A program made the translations under genes and the position numbers. This document shows positions 1 to 7,437 of a DNA stretch of 47,796 nucleotides, one piece after another. The notes beneath the pieces were generated by a model. The model was not told the origin of the DNA and did not search any database. It saw only the letters and a program-made list of their open reading frames with translations. Position 1 is the first letter of the stretch. Each line of letters opens with the position of its first letter. This DNA comes from Ignavibacteria bacterium (lineage in GTDB: Bacteria > Bacteroidota > Ignavibacteria > Tepidaquicellales > Tepidaquicellaceae), in NCBI GenBank assembly GCA_016788375.1, contig JAEUSI010000007.1, forward strand, positions 1-47,796. Direction: 5' to 3'.

Positions 1-199
1 AATAATTAATGGAATTTTAATATTATCAGCTATCTAATAACCCTAATTCCAACAAGCTTAAAACATCTAATTCAAGTCATCTTAAAATTGAAAAACAAAA
101 AAAAATTATCATTAAAAATCCTTTTCCCAAAGAATAAAAATTTTTATTAATTAAAATATACCTTAAAAATTCAAGCAATATCATTTAAAGTCCCGATGT

Positions 200-1501
200 T
201 TACTTCAAAAGAATCATTCTTTTTGAATCACTGAATCTGTTTCCAATATTACTCGCTTCAATTCTGTATAAATAAATCCCGCCCGGAAGATCAGATGCGT
301 TCAGTTCGACCGAATGATAACCGGCTTGTTTAAACTCATTCACAAGTGTTGCAATTTCTTTTCCTGTAATGTCAAAAACTTTAATGCTGACAATTCCGTC
401 TGACGGGATTTCATAGCCGATAGTCGTTGACGGATTGAATGGATTTGGATAATTCTGACTTATGCTGTATCCGGGAGGATTTTTAATTTCAACTTCATTC
501 GCAAGATTGTGATACCCGGAGTTTCCGTTGAAATCAATTTGCTTCAGCCTGTATTTGTAAATACCGGGAGTGAGATTTTTGTCTGTGAAAGTATAACTGA
601 CCGGATATGATGATGTTCCGTTTCCTTTCACGGTTCCGGTCTTAGTCCATACCGAACCGCTGGATCTTTCAATTTCAAAATGAGAGTTATTTTTTTCGGC
701 TGATGTTGTCCAGTTTAAAATTACGTTTTGCTTTGAAACTCCGGAAGTGAATGAAATCAATTCCACAGGCAATGCACCGTCTGGAAACCATCCTCTGTTG
801 ACATAGATTCCGTCAACATACAAAAACAGGGGAGACTGTGTTTGCCCCTGCCACAAAACAACACCGTCAAGATTCGGTGCATCCGGCACATCATTCGATT
901 CTGGAAGAATTGTAGGTAATGGCTCAGTTAATGGCGGAGGACTGGAAACATTAAAAACAAACAAACTTACTTCATCATTATTACTGCCGCTGATAAACTT
1001 ATATTTAACTACAAAAAGGTATGTTTCACCAACATTGAAAAGAGGCGAAGTAAAGTGAACATCATACTGGTTTGATTTTGTTATAGCCAGTTGAAATTCG
1101 GGAGAATCATACTCCTTAATATAAACTTTTGCATAATATCCGGTATCAGAGCTTCGAAGAGAAAAAAAATGTTCGCCGTCGGTAAACGGATAAATAACTT
1201 TGAGCATGAAGGATGCATAAACCGACCCGTCTGTTTGCACAGATGAAAGAAGGGAGTAGACGCTGTTGCCGCCGGCTGCACTCAGTGCAGCCATGTTACC
1301 TATTCCTGATCCCTGATATCCCGGGAAAGTAAGTCCGGGGGATAATACCGTTATCGGTGATACCGGCATTCCGATATTAGTCCAGTTACCCGTCTGAAAA
1401 AGATAAATTCCCTGAGGATAGTTAAAATTATCTACAAATATCTGACCGTAAGATTTTGCAGTGATAAAGAAAATGCAGAATAAAAGTGTAAGTTTATTCA
1501 T
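200..1501 (-). CDS. Secreted protein with type IX secretion sorting domain
   Basis: The 433-residue product starts with a signal peptide (about residues 1-20, ending SYGQ). Residues 20-240 are beta-rich, with no cysteine clusters, and resemble the jelly-roll/lectin-like ectodomains common in FCB secreted proteins; I cannot name the family. Residues about 244-340 (beginning LPVELISFT) are the fibronectin-like segment that often precedes a sorting tail. Residues 345-433 are a type A type IX sorting domain with NYPNPFNPST, VFDITGKEI and GIYLYRI, ending in basic and hydrophobic residues (KRMILLK). By family knowledge the protein is exported by Sec, then passed across the outer membrane and anchored or released by the type IX system. 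No part of that machinery is encoded in the window. It is a stand-alone gene with no close partner. Its ligand is unknown. Confidence 0.85.
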   Translation of the reverse strand: MNKLTLLFCIFFITAKSYGQIFVDNFNYPQGIYLFQTGNWTNIGMPVSPITVLSPGLTFPGYQGSGIGNMAALSAAGGNSVYSLLSSVQTDGSVYASFMLKVIYPFTDGEHFFSLRSSDTGYYAKVYIKEYDSPEFQLAITKSNQYDVHFTSPLFNVGETYLFVVKYKFISGSNNDEVSLFVFNVSSPPPLTEPLPTILPESNDVPDAPNLDGVVLWQGQTQSPLFLYVDGIYVNRGWFPDGALPVELISFTSGVSKQNVILNWTTSAEKNNSHFEIERSSGSVWTKTGTVKGNGTSSYPVSYTFTDKNLTPGIYKYRLKQIDFNGNSGYHNLANEVEIKNPPGYSISQNYPNPFNPSTTIGYEIPSDGIVSIKVFDITGKEIATLVNEFKQAGYHSVELNASDLPGGIYLYRIEASNIGNRFSDSKRMILLK

Positions 1502-2336
1502 CCGGATATAATTTAAATAAAATAATGATTGCTGCTGAAATTATTCTGATAACATTGAAGACAAAAGGATTACCGGTAAAATTTTACAGTTAATTTAATT
1601 ATTCTCTTTTCACATCTCAATACTGAAAAGCGGATTTCCGGAAAACCCCTCTGCTGACCAAATTTATTTTAACCTGTTGAATTAATTATGAAAATAAATG
1701 AAAATCAAAATTTAATAAAACAACCAGAAAACAAACCTGCCTGTGAAAAATTGCCTGTCATAAATTCCAGCAATGAGGTAAGTAAATATCACTTTTCTGA
1801 CGAGCGAGTTCCGAAGTAATCAAAACTTTTTAGGAGTTGTAATTTGTGCAGACAAAGCGAAAGAATATCAGGCAATTTATCCCCGGCAGGCGATTTTTCT
1901 TTTGCGGATATTTTCTTAGCCTGCCCCCGAATGCTTTTACCGGGGCTCAGAAGAAATGCGACTATCTTAAATCTCAAAGATTTAATACAACGTTTTGGAC
2001 GGATGTGGAAATTTTTCAATGCTGCCGGAGATAAATTCATGTTATATAAAATTATCTTACAAGAATTACAAATCAGACAAAGCTCTCAGCAGTTGAAATA
2101 CAATCCGGTATGATTGCAATTATCTATACTGCCGCTAAGTGTCAAAATCATAGAGTGTTTCATTTTAAAACATCTCTTTTTTTGTGTCTCACATGCCGGA
2201 ATTATTAAACTAATGTTTGATCCGTCTTAGATAAAAAATATTTCTCTGACAAAACCATACAACAAAGTAACAAAGAGAATTTATAATATACTATTGTTCC
2301 CTTTGTTTCACAGTGTTTAAATAATCTGTAGTGTTT

Positions 2337-2384
2337 GCAGAGTCTGCTTTTGAAATCACCTCTGTCATGGAAACGCAGACATGA
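2337..2384. repeat. Dispersed intergenic repeat, copy 1
   Basis: This 48-base segment (GCAGAGTCTGC at the left end, CGCAGACATGA at the right) matches 5013-5061 at about 42 of 49 aligned positions by my hand count, with one 1-base gap. Both copies are in intergenic DNA and in the same orientation, about 2.7 kb apart. Neither contains an open frame. The sequence is rich in CTCTG/GCAGA words. A mobile or repetitive noncoding element is the simplest reading, but only two copies are visible here. Confidence 0.6.
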
Positions 2385-2402
2385 AGAGACTCAGACGGAA
2401 GC

Positions 2403-2440
2403 AAAAAAACCTGAGACAGGAACGGCATCACTGTCTCAGG
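2403..2440 (-). terminator. Intrinsic terminator of the 2474-3217 gene
   Basis: On the minus strand a perfect 10-bp stem, CCTGAGACAG paired with CTGTCTCAGG (2431-2440 and 2410-2419), encloses an 11-base loop and is followed directly by seven T residues. It lies 34 bases past the stop codon of the minus-strand orphan gene. This is a textbook Rho-independent terminator. Confidence 0.85.
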
Positions 2441-2473
2441 TTCTGATACTTACTACCAAATCAGTGTTAACAA

Positions 2474-3217
2474 CTACAAGTGTTTTATCTCAGGCACATC
2501 AATGAAATCCTTCAGATGCGGTTTTTCGAATTCATAAACGAAAGGCATAGTAATCTTCACACCGGCTCTGATACAGAGTTTATTTACATTCAGCATCTCA
2601 AACTCATCACAAGAATTGATGAGTCCTTTATTACACTTCTGAACATCATCCCATATGCTGTTGTTTCCCTTAATCAGTTCCAGCTGCTGCAAGAGATGTT
2701 CAAAATCTTCTTTCCAGCTTGTTCCTTCCGTTCCCCTGATGATCGTATAAACAGAGTTGGGGATATTTCCGCATTGACCAGGAATAGGATTTAAACTTCC
2801 CGGAAGAGGAGGTACAGGATTAAATCCCAACTCCTCGCTTTCTTTTTGCCTGCTCTCCCAATATTCCAAGACTTTGGAATCACAAGAGAAATCTTCATCT
2901 TTTACTTCTCTTACTGTAACTCTGATACTTTGTATTACTGTGAATGCATTATTACCGGGTTTGGCTGCTGCATGAGTTATTTTAGCCGGACCTAAGTAAC
3001 TGGTTTTGTATACTACCGCTGAATTCTCAAAACTTCTTTCGTAATCAGATATCCATTGCTTAGCGCGTGAAATTGCATCAGCGTATGCGTCCCATGCGCA
3101 TTTCAAATCCGATTCGTTATTTCTTTCAGGAGCTTTATAAGTTGCAGAACCTGCAACAATAGTTGAACTTCTTTTTTCTGCATTCGGCTTTTTATTGCCG
3201 TCTTTAGTGATTCCCAT
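2474..3217 (-). CDS. Orphan cytosolic protein with strong SD, function unknown
   Basis: I do not recognise the family. The 247-residue product begins MGITKDGNKK. It has no signal peptide or membrane segment. It has a basic N-terminus, a proline-rich centre (around NPVPPLPGSLNPIPGQ) and six well-spaced cysteines (in KCAWD, FSCDS, GQCGN, KCNKG, NSCDE, KLCIR). An upstream GTG at 3229 is also in frame, but it lies inside the SD itself, so the ATG at 3217 is the better start. The SD complements nearly the full anti-SD with about 8 bases of spacing, which is rare among genes here. It is followed by a clear terminator and preceded by a possible small partner ORF (3239-3493) and a promoter. The gene therefore looks functional and perhaps well expressed. 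Horizontal origin is possible but not shown. Confidence 0.75.
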   Translation of the reverse strand: MGITKDGNKKPNAEKRSSTIVAGSATYKAPERNNESDLKCAWDAYADAISRAKQWISDYERSFENSAVVYKTSYLGPAKITHAAAKPGNNAFTVIQSIRVTVREVKDEDFSCDSKVLEYWESRQKESEELGFNPVPPLPGSLNPIPGQCGNIPNSVYTIIRGTEGTSWKEDFEHLLQQLELIKGNNSIWDDVQKCNKGLINSCDEFEMLNVNKLCIRAGVKITMPFVYEFEKPHLKDFIDVPEIKHL

Positions 3218-3225
3218 AGTTCTTT

Positions 3226-3236
3226 TCACCTCCCTT
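3226..3236 (-). promoter_or_regulatory. Near-perfect Shine-Dalgarno site
   Basis: The minus strand reads AAGGGAGGTGA, then 8 bases, then the ATG at 3217. GGAGGTGA complements the 16S 3' end over eight bases. Most genes in this window have no visible SD, as is usual in Bacteroidota-type genomes, so this site is unusual. It fixes the start of the orphan gene at 3217 rather than at the GTG at 3229. Confidence 0.8.
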
Positions 3237-3238
3237 CA

Positions 3239-3493
3239 TCATTTTGATTTACACAAAATTATTAACGGCTGAATGCAGATTAAATGCAAATAATCTTCCT
3301 CCTGTTTAAGTGTGCACAGCGAAAATTTCTGATTACTTAAAAATGCAGTCCACGCAAAGTCACTCCCCGTAATATCATCAAAGGAAGCGGATAGATTAAA
3401 AAAGTAACTCATCCAGAACGGGTATTGTATTATTTCCTGATGCTGTGTTTGAGCATTGATAACTGATTTTTTATAACTGAATGCAGGATGCAT
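3239..3493 (-). CDS. Possible small protein upstream of orphan gene
   Basis: An 84-codon frame (starting MHPAFSYKK) lies just upstream of the orphan 247-residue gene. Its TGA stop (3239-3241) is 21 bases before that gene's ATG and directly before its SD. A good promoter match ends about 25 bases ahead of its ATG, so it would be the first gene of a two-gene transcript. Against this, it has no SD, no recognisable domain and no signal peptide. It could instead be a roughly 270-base untranslated leader of the downstream gene. I see no homology either way. Confidence 0.4.
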   Translation of the reverse strand: MHPAFSYKKSVINAQTQHQEIIQYPFWMSYFFNLSASFDDITGSDFAWTAFLSNQKFSLCTLKQEEDYLHLICIQPLIILCKSK

Positions 3494-3517
3494 TTCTTTT
3501 CAATTCTTATTCTCATG

Positions 3518-3548
3518 TAAAAATATTATTCATGTAAAGCCAATCAAA
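3518..3548 (-). promoter_or_regulatory. Candidate Bacteroidota-type promoter
   Basis: On the minus strand TTTG (3545-3548) is followed by exactly 19 bases and then TATTTTTA (3518-3525). This matches the TTTG-N19-TAnnTTTG consensus of Bacteroidota sigma-A promoters except for the last base. Transcription would start near 3512, about 20 bases before the 84-codon ORF. Confidence 0.5.
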
Positions 3549-3618
3549 TATTTCCCGAGACAGACAGAAAATAATACAAACATTGTTTTCATGAAACGGC
3601 TGTAACTAAATGCAGAAT

Positions 3619-4842
3619 TTATTTTATCAGTGCAAATTTTTTTGTTTGGGAAAACGAACCGGATTGAAGTGTGTAATAATAAATTCCGGAAGAATAATTT
3701 TCTCCGTTCCAGTACTTAATGTGTTTTCCTTCAGGCAAAAATCCAGAATATACTTCATTTATTTCCCTGCCTGAAATATCAAATACTTTAAGTGTAACCC
3801 GGTTCCATTCAGGCATATAAAAAGATATAGAGGTCGAAGGATTGAACGGATTAGGATAATTCTGATACAACTGAAACTCCTTCACTTCTGCAGCATACTG
3901 ATTTATACCGGTGACGATCTCAGACAAAGGACGTTTCCAGATTTTACCTGAAGACGAACCCGCAAAAAAATAATTATCTTTAACTGTCATTGAGCTGATA
4001 TTAGTATCAGTAAGACCCTGATTAACTTCATTCCATATTCCCGAAGATTGATTGAAATAAAATATACCATCGCCGTCTATTCCGGCAAACAGACTTGCTC
4101 CGTTCAAAAAAAGACTCCTGACTTTTAAATCCGGCAGACCGGAATTTATAGAATGCCATTGTGAATCTCCCGAATCTGAATAATAGATGCCTCCGCCGAA
4201 AGTGCCGCAATATGCCTTATCATCTGACTGAATAACTGAACGGACACTGAGATTAGTAAGTCCTGAAATGAATATATTCCAGTTAATACCGCTGTTAGTG
4301 GACCGGTATATTCCCCCTTCAAGACCGATACAGAATTTTGGAGACTTGCTGCTTATAGAATACAGCAGATCACCTTCACCCAGCGCAAACCGCAACCAGT
4401 TCAAACCGTTGTTTGTCGTGCGGTATATGCCGGCAATTATTAATCCTGCATACACTCCCGTACTGTCCGACAAAAGCGCTTTTATATTCAACTGACTTAA
4501 CCCCTGGTTTGACTGAATCCAGCTGTCCCCGTAATCAGTGCTGTAAAAAAATCCCCCACCTGAAGTTCCAGCATAAACAAAGTTGTTCCATGCTGACATT
4601 GTCTGAACAAATAAAAAATTTTTCAGACCGGTATTTTTCTGAATCCATACGGAACCGTTATCATCTGAACGATAAACTCCGTTTTCAGATGTACCTGCGA
4701 AAATATACTGACCGGTGTTTATTAAGCAATTAACATTACCGCCGTTAAAATTACCGGAAATACTCCATTGGGAAAATGTTTTTAAAGGTGAAATCAGCAG
4801 GAGTGAATATATAAAGAGTAATTTGTAAAAATATTTCACCAT
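3619..4842 (-). CDS. Secreted seven-bladed propeller protein with type IX sorting domain
   Basis: This 407-residue protein has a signal peptide (about 1-25, ending TFSQ), a beta-propeller body and a type A type IX sorting domain from about residue 323 (NYPNPFNPST, VFDISGREI, GIYYYTL, final KFALIK). The body holds seven repeats of about 40 residues. Each has an aliphatic strand, a glycine step (AGTSENGVYRS, AGTSGGGFFYS, AGLIIAGIYRT, IGLEGGIYRS, CGTFGGGIYYS, AGIDGDGIFYF, AGSSSGKIW) and, in most, a BNR/Asp-box-like turn ending in Trp. This resembles the Ycf48/sialidase-type propellers common in Ignavibacteria. No sialidase active-site arginines are evident, so a binding or structural surface role is more likely than enzyme activity. 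It is a single gene. Confidence 0.85.
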   Translation of the reverse strand: MVKYFYKLLFIYSLLLISPLKTFSQWSISGNFNGGNVNCLINTGQYIFAGTSENGVYRSDDNGSVWIQKNTGLKNFLFVQTMSAWNNFVYAGTSGGGFFYSTDYGDSWIQSNQGLSQLNIKALLSDSTGVYAGLIIAGIYRTTNNGLNWLRFALGEGDLLYSISSKSPKFCIGLEGGIYRSTNSGINWNIFISGLTNLSVRSVIQSDDKAYCGTFGGGIYYSDSGDSQWHSINSGLPDLKVRSLFLNGASLFAGIDGDGIFYFNQSSGIWNEVNQGLTDTNISSMTVKDNYFFAGSSSGKIWKRPLSEIVTGINQYAAEVKEFQLYQNYPNPFNPSTSISFYMPEWNRVTLKVFDISGREINEVYSGFLPEGKHIKYWNGENYSSGIYYYTLQSGSFSQTKKFALIK

Positions 4843-5214
4843 TCAGTCAGAATAATTTATAATAAAATACAAAAAAATATTTGTATATATTTTGCAATTA
4901 TTTATTCGGGATTTAAAGATTGTTAACCGGATTATCAGCCGGTAAAGCAAACGGCTTTTGACTGTGAAGCCCGGGTCCGATTATTAAATCAATAACTTCA
5001 GTTGTGGTCCCCGCAGAGTCCTGCCTTTGAAAGCAGCTCTGTCAGGGAAATGCAGACCTGAGTCACTCTGCCCTGACGAGTTTAACAATCTTCACATCAA
5101 TTTCCGGATCCGGCAATTTTTATCACAATGTATAAAATAATTCTCAGAGACTTCTGGTCTTTGAGGCAATTCTCAGAATTTCGTTTTAAAGTAAATTTGG
5201 GGTACGGGAAAATT
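4843..5214. other. Intergenic region with repeat copy and palindromes
   Basis: These 372 bases hold no gene. They contain the second copy of the dispersed repeat (5013-5061), an inverted pair GTCAGGG/CCCTGAC (5041-5047 and 5071-5077), a perfect 10-bp palindrome CCGGATCCGG (5104-5113), and AATTCTCAGA twice (5139-5148 and 5168-5177), the second as part of the palindrome AATTCTcAGAATT. The last 100 bases lie downstream of the minus-strand PAP2-like gene. Confidence 0.6.
5013..5061. repeat. Dispersed intergenic repeat, copy 2
   Basis: This is the partner of 2337-2384, same orientation, about 85 percent identical by hand alignment. It begins GCAGAGTCCTGCC and ends TGCAGACCTGA. Unlike copy 1 it is followed by an inverted pair GTCAGGG/CCCTGAC that could form a hairpin partly inside the repeat. 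Confidence 0.6.
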
Positions 5215-5865
5215 TCAAAGATGCTCAGTGCTCTTTTTGAATTTTCTGTGCAGCATTTTTACAATCTGATATGATGTAAACGAATACACAAGTCCAGCAT
5301 AAACATCAATTGAGTAATGCGCTTTCTGCAGTATTACGCTGACTCCGACTGTAATTGTAGCAAGAAGGAAATATGCTTTCAGATACTTATTCCTCGCAAC
5401 CTGAAAAAGCATAAACGCAGTTGATGTATGCCCCGAAAAGAATAAATCCTTGATTATCTTCTGTCCCGTTCCCATTATGAAAACTACCGGGTCTTCAAGA
5501 TCTATGCATCCCGGAGGCGGATCAAGCGGAACAAGATACATTGCCGCCATTCTGAAAACTACAAGCAGCGTGTATGTCTGAAAAGCAGTTATAAGCTGAG
5601 CCGGATTGAAGCTGAATGCAACCAGACCGATTACAAGCGAAGAGTATATTGCAAAAAACAGAAGCGGGTTCAGATCTACAGCAGTAAAGTATCTCAGCAG
5701 CGGATCGTCCAGTACAACTCCCGGTCTTGCTTCGTTAAACAGCAGATATCTGCTGAATGTATAAACCGTGATTATTAAGAATAAAACGGTGAGTATGAAT
5801 TCATATTTCGATGAAGGTTCGCTCAAAAATATTTTCCACCGCGCGAAGTAACCTGTTTTCAACAA
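5215..5865 (-). CDS. PAP2-superfamily membrane protein, sphingomyelin-synthase-like
   Basis: The 216-residue integral membrane protein has about five or six hydrophobic helices (24-44, 64-84, 88-110, 150-178, 186-206). It carries the two catalytic motifs of the PAP2_C/sphingomyelin-synthase branch: SGHTS at 144-148 and HYSIDV at 183-188, giving the His146/His183/Asp187 triad. Members transfer or hydrolyse phospho-headgroups of lipids at the membrane. Whether this one is a lipid phosphatase or a phosphotransferase cannot be told from sequence. It is the last gene of a minus-strand run and lies 25 bases after the broken DinB-like gene. Confidence 0.75.
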   Translation of the reverse strand: MLKTGYFARWKIFLSEPSSKYEFILTVLFLIITVYTFSRYLLFNEARPGVVLDDPLLRYFTAVDLNPLLFFAIYSSLVIGLVAFSFNPAQLITAFQTYTLLVVFRMAAMYLVPLDPPPGCIDLEDPVVFIMGTGQKIIKDLFFSGHTSTAFMLFQVARNKYLKAYFLLATITVGVSVILQKAHYSIDVYAGLVYSFTSYQIVKMLHRKFKKSTEHL

Positions 5866-5890
5866 TTGAAGTGATAAGTTTAATAATTCA

Positions 5891-6385
5891 TCAGAACATT
5901 TTTTTCCCGGCTTTCACCGCTAAAACACCGAGCTGTCCGCCGTGATACATCTGATGAAGATTCCATGCCATTACGACAATTCCCTTTGTCTTAAAATAAC
6001 CCGTGAAATTTTCATCTGCATTCTCCGGAATTTCGTCAAGTTCATGATCTTTCAGTTCAGAATATATTTTCTTATTCTTCTCAAAAAGCATGTTCCATTT
6101 GTTTTTTAATTCCGAAACCGGCGGATAGCTTTCAGGCGGCTGAAGCCGGCTTCCCTGCCCGAATAATTTCTGGTATTCCGGAAAAAGGAGTTCACCCTTT
6201 CCCATGTAAACGGAAAAATCATCGTCAGAAGAAATCAGATGACCGAGTATCCATACGCCGTGATTTTTTCCGGGAGAGATTTCTCATCTGAATTCCTCAT
6301 CCGACAGAGTGTTTATATAATTATTCAGCCACTCAACCATCATGATATACTGTTCCCGGAATTTTGCTGATGTGTTATTTTCCAT
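5891..6385 (-). pseudogene. DinB/YfiT-like gene interrupted by in-frame TGA
   Basis: Reading from the ATG at 6385, the frame is open for 33 codons (MENNTSAKFREQ...EEFR), meets TGA at 6284-6286, and continues in the same frame to 5891. The full length would be 164 residues, the usual size for DinB-like four-helix proteins. Sequence on both sides of the stop fits the family: the N-terminal helix (YIMMVEWLNNYINTL) before it, HGVWILGHL after it, and AWNLHQMYHGGQLG near the C-terminus. The last supplies a His of the His3 metal site. The 104-residue frame starting at 6205 lacks the first helix and first metal ligand, so it is unlikely to be functional alone. The cause may be a recent nonsense mutation or a sequencing error; I see no frameshift. 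Confidence 0.7.
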
Positions 6386-6447
6386 TTAAATATAATTTTT
6401 TATACTTTATTCACCCGCAATTTCTTCCCGCATCTCCCGTTTCACGT

Positions 6448-7044
6448 TTAAGAATCAATCGTAATATTTTCCGTCGGAAGCAAATCTATAAAATGCCAGA
6501 TGTTACAGTAAAAATCCCCGGGTCCGAAAAAATCCTTAGCAACTCTTTTAATGCTTCCGTCTCCCGATTTTTCAAAAACGGAAACTCCGGGCCAGTAATT
6601 GTGCTTGCCGTCCTTTATGAAATCATATCCCATGTCAAAAATAAAATCCGTTCCGTCAGCCGAATATGTTCTGTAATTCCATCCATGCTCTTCGGCGAAT
6701 TTCTTATGAACCTCCGGCTTGTCCGGACTCACAAGTACAAAAGACGCTTTCTTTTCTATTTCTTTATAAGTGTCCTTGAATCCGTCCGCCCACATCGTGC
6801 AGTACGGGCATCCTTTACCCATATTATGCACGAGTATCAGATGATCTTTATCTGCGAACATCTCCGAAAGTTTTACATCCTTTCCTTCCCTGTCCTTCAA
6901 TACATAATCCTTTACATCCATCGCTGCAAGTTTCGAATTCAGTTCGATTTTTTTCTTCCTCAGAGCTTCGATTTCTTTTTCAATTCCGCTTATCTCTTTT
7001 TCTATGTTTTTTCTTTCGCCTTCCGGCAGTCTGTCTGTGCTCAT
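6448..7044 (-). CDS. DUF899 thioredoxin-like protein
   Basis: This 198-residue cytosolic protein has an N-terminal coiled-coil helix (about 8-40), then a thioredoxin-like fold with CPYC at 79-82 in the motif VHNMGKGCPYCTMWADGF. Later features fit the DUF899 family: FVLVSPDKPEVHKKFAEEHGW and a C-terminal segment with NYWPGVSVF and FYCNIWHFIDLL. The family is predicted to be a disulfide or thiol oxidoreductase; its substrate is not established. The gene is 33 bases downstream of a VOC gene in a minus-strand run, a setting (VOC, DinB, DUF899) that often points to small-molecule or stress detoxification. Confidence 0.8.
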   Translation of the reverse strand: MSTDRLPEGERKNIEKEISGIEKEIEALRKKKIELNSKLAAMDVKDYVLKDREGKDVKLSEMFADKDHLILVHNMGKGCPYCTMWADGFKDTYKEIEKKASFVLVSPDKPEVHKKFAEEHGWNYRTYSADGTDFIFDMGYDFIKDGKHNYWPGVSVFEKSGDGSIKRVAKDFFGPGDFYCNIWHFIDLLPTENITIDS

Positions 7045-7077
7045 TCCGGTATTTTTTAAATTTACAAAAGATGTTTT

Positions 7078-7428
7078 TTATGAATGTTCCGGGTTTACAA
7101 GCTGAAACCAGTTGCCCTCCGGATCTGTAAATGTCAGGCAGTTTTCCGATCCGTCGGTACCTCTGAATTCAAGGCCTCTCCCGGCAAGTTCGTTTTTTGT
7201 CTTTACAAGATCAGATGTGTAAAGAACAAATCCCGTGTTTGAATCTTCGTATTCCTTCGCTTTCAGATTATTTTTTCCCGGTCTTAATAAAATTTCATTC
7301 TCTCCGAGTTTCATCCAGACAAATTTTTCCTGCTGAACAGCAACAATTTCAAAGCCTAAAATCTTCTCATAAAACTCTTTTATCTTCAGCGGATCTTTAA
7401 CGAATATTTCAATGTGTCCGAACTTCAT
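7078..7428 (-). CDS. VOC-family protein (glyoxalase/bleomycin-resistance fold)
   Basis: A 116-residue protein with the paired beta-alpha-beta-beta-beta units of the vicinal oxygen chelate fold: N-terminal GHIEIFVKDP and FYEKILGFEI, C-terminal TFTDPEGNWFQLVNP. His4 (in KFGHIEI) and a late Gln/Glu would be metal-ligand candidates. The substrate cannot be inferred; members include glyoxalases, dioxygenases and antibiotic-binding proteins. The gene starts 9 bases after the upstream TPR gene ends, so the two are probably co-transcribed. Confidence 0.8.
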   Translation of the reverse strand: MKFGHIEIFVKDPLKIKEFYEKILGFEIVAVQQEKFVWMKLGENEILLRPGKNNLKAKEYEDSNTGFVLYTSDLVKTKNELAGRGLEFRGTDGSENCLTFTDPEGNWFQLVNPEHS

Positions 7429-7437
7429 TATATTTTA

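Larger units (their letters stand above)
1502..2473. other. Long gene-poor intergenic region
   Basis: No convincing protein gene lies in these 972 bases. The short open frames on both strands overlap each other and look like chance. A 43-codon plus-strand frame at 1688-1819 is lysine/asparagine-rich and has no visible SD. The stretch 1881-1945 is unusually GC-rich for the region and can fold in more than one way: GGCAGGC (1885-1891) with GCCTGCC (1919-1925), and CCCCGG (1881-1886) with CCGGGG (1940-1945). The last 140 bases hold a repeat copy and the terminator of the downstream minus-strand gene. Confidence 0.6.

Noticed and set aside
133-148. AATAAAAATTTTTATT perfect palindrome
   Set aside because: Composed only of A and T in very AT-rich DNA, so expected by chance; no T-tract arrangement fitting a terminator.
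1844-2113. Plus-strand open frame of 89 codons, overlapped by minus-strand and second plus-strand frames
   Set aside because: Mutually overlapping frames on both strands, no motif, no SD or promoter; the overlap is better explained by GC-rich structured DNA.
6284-6286. TGA as a selenocysteine codon
   Set aside because: DinB-like proteins have no conserved Cys/Sec at this point, no SECIS-like hairpin was recognised after it, and all other genes use TGA as stop.
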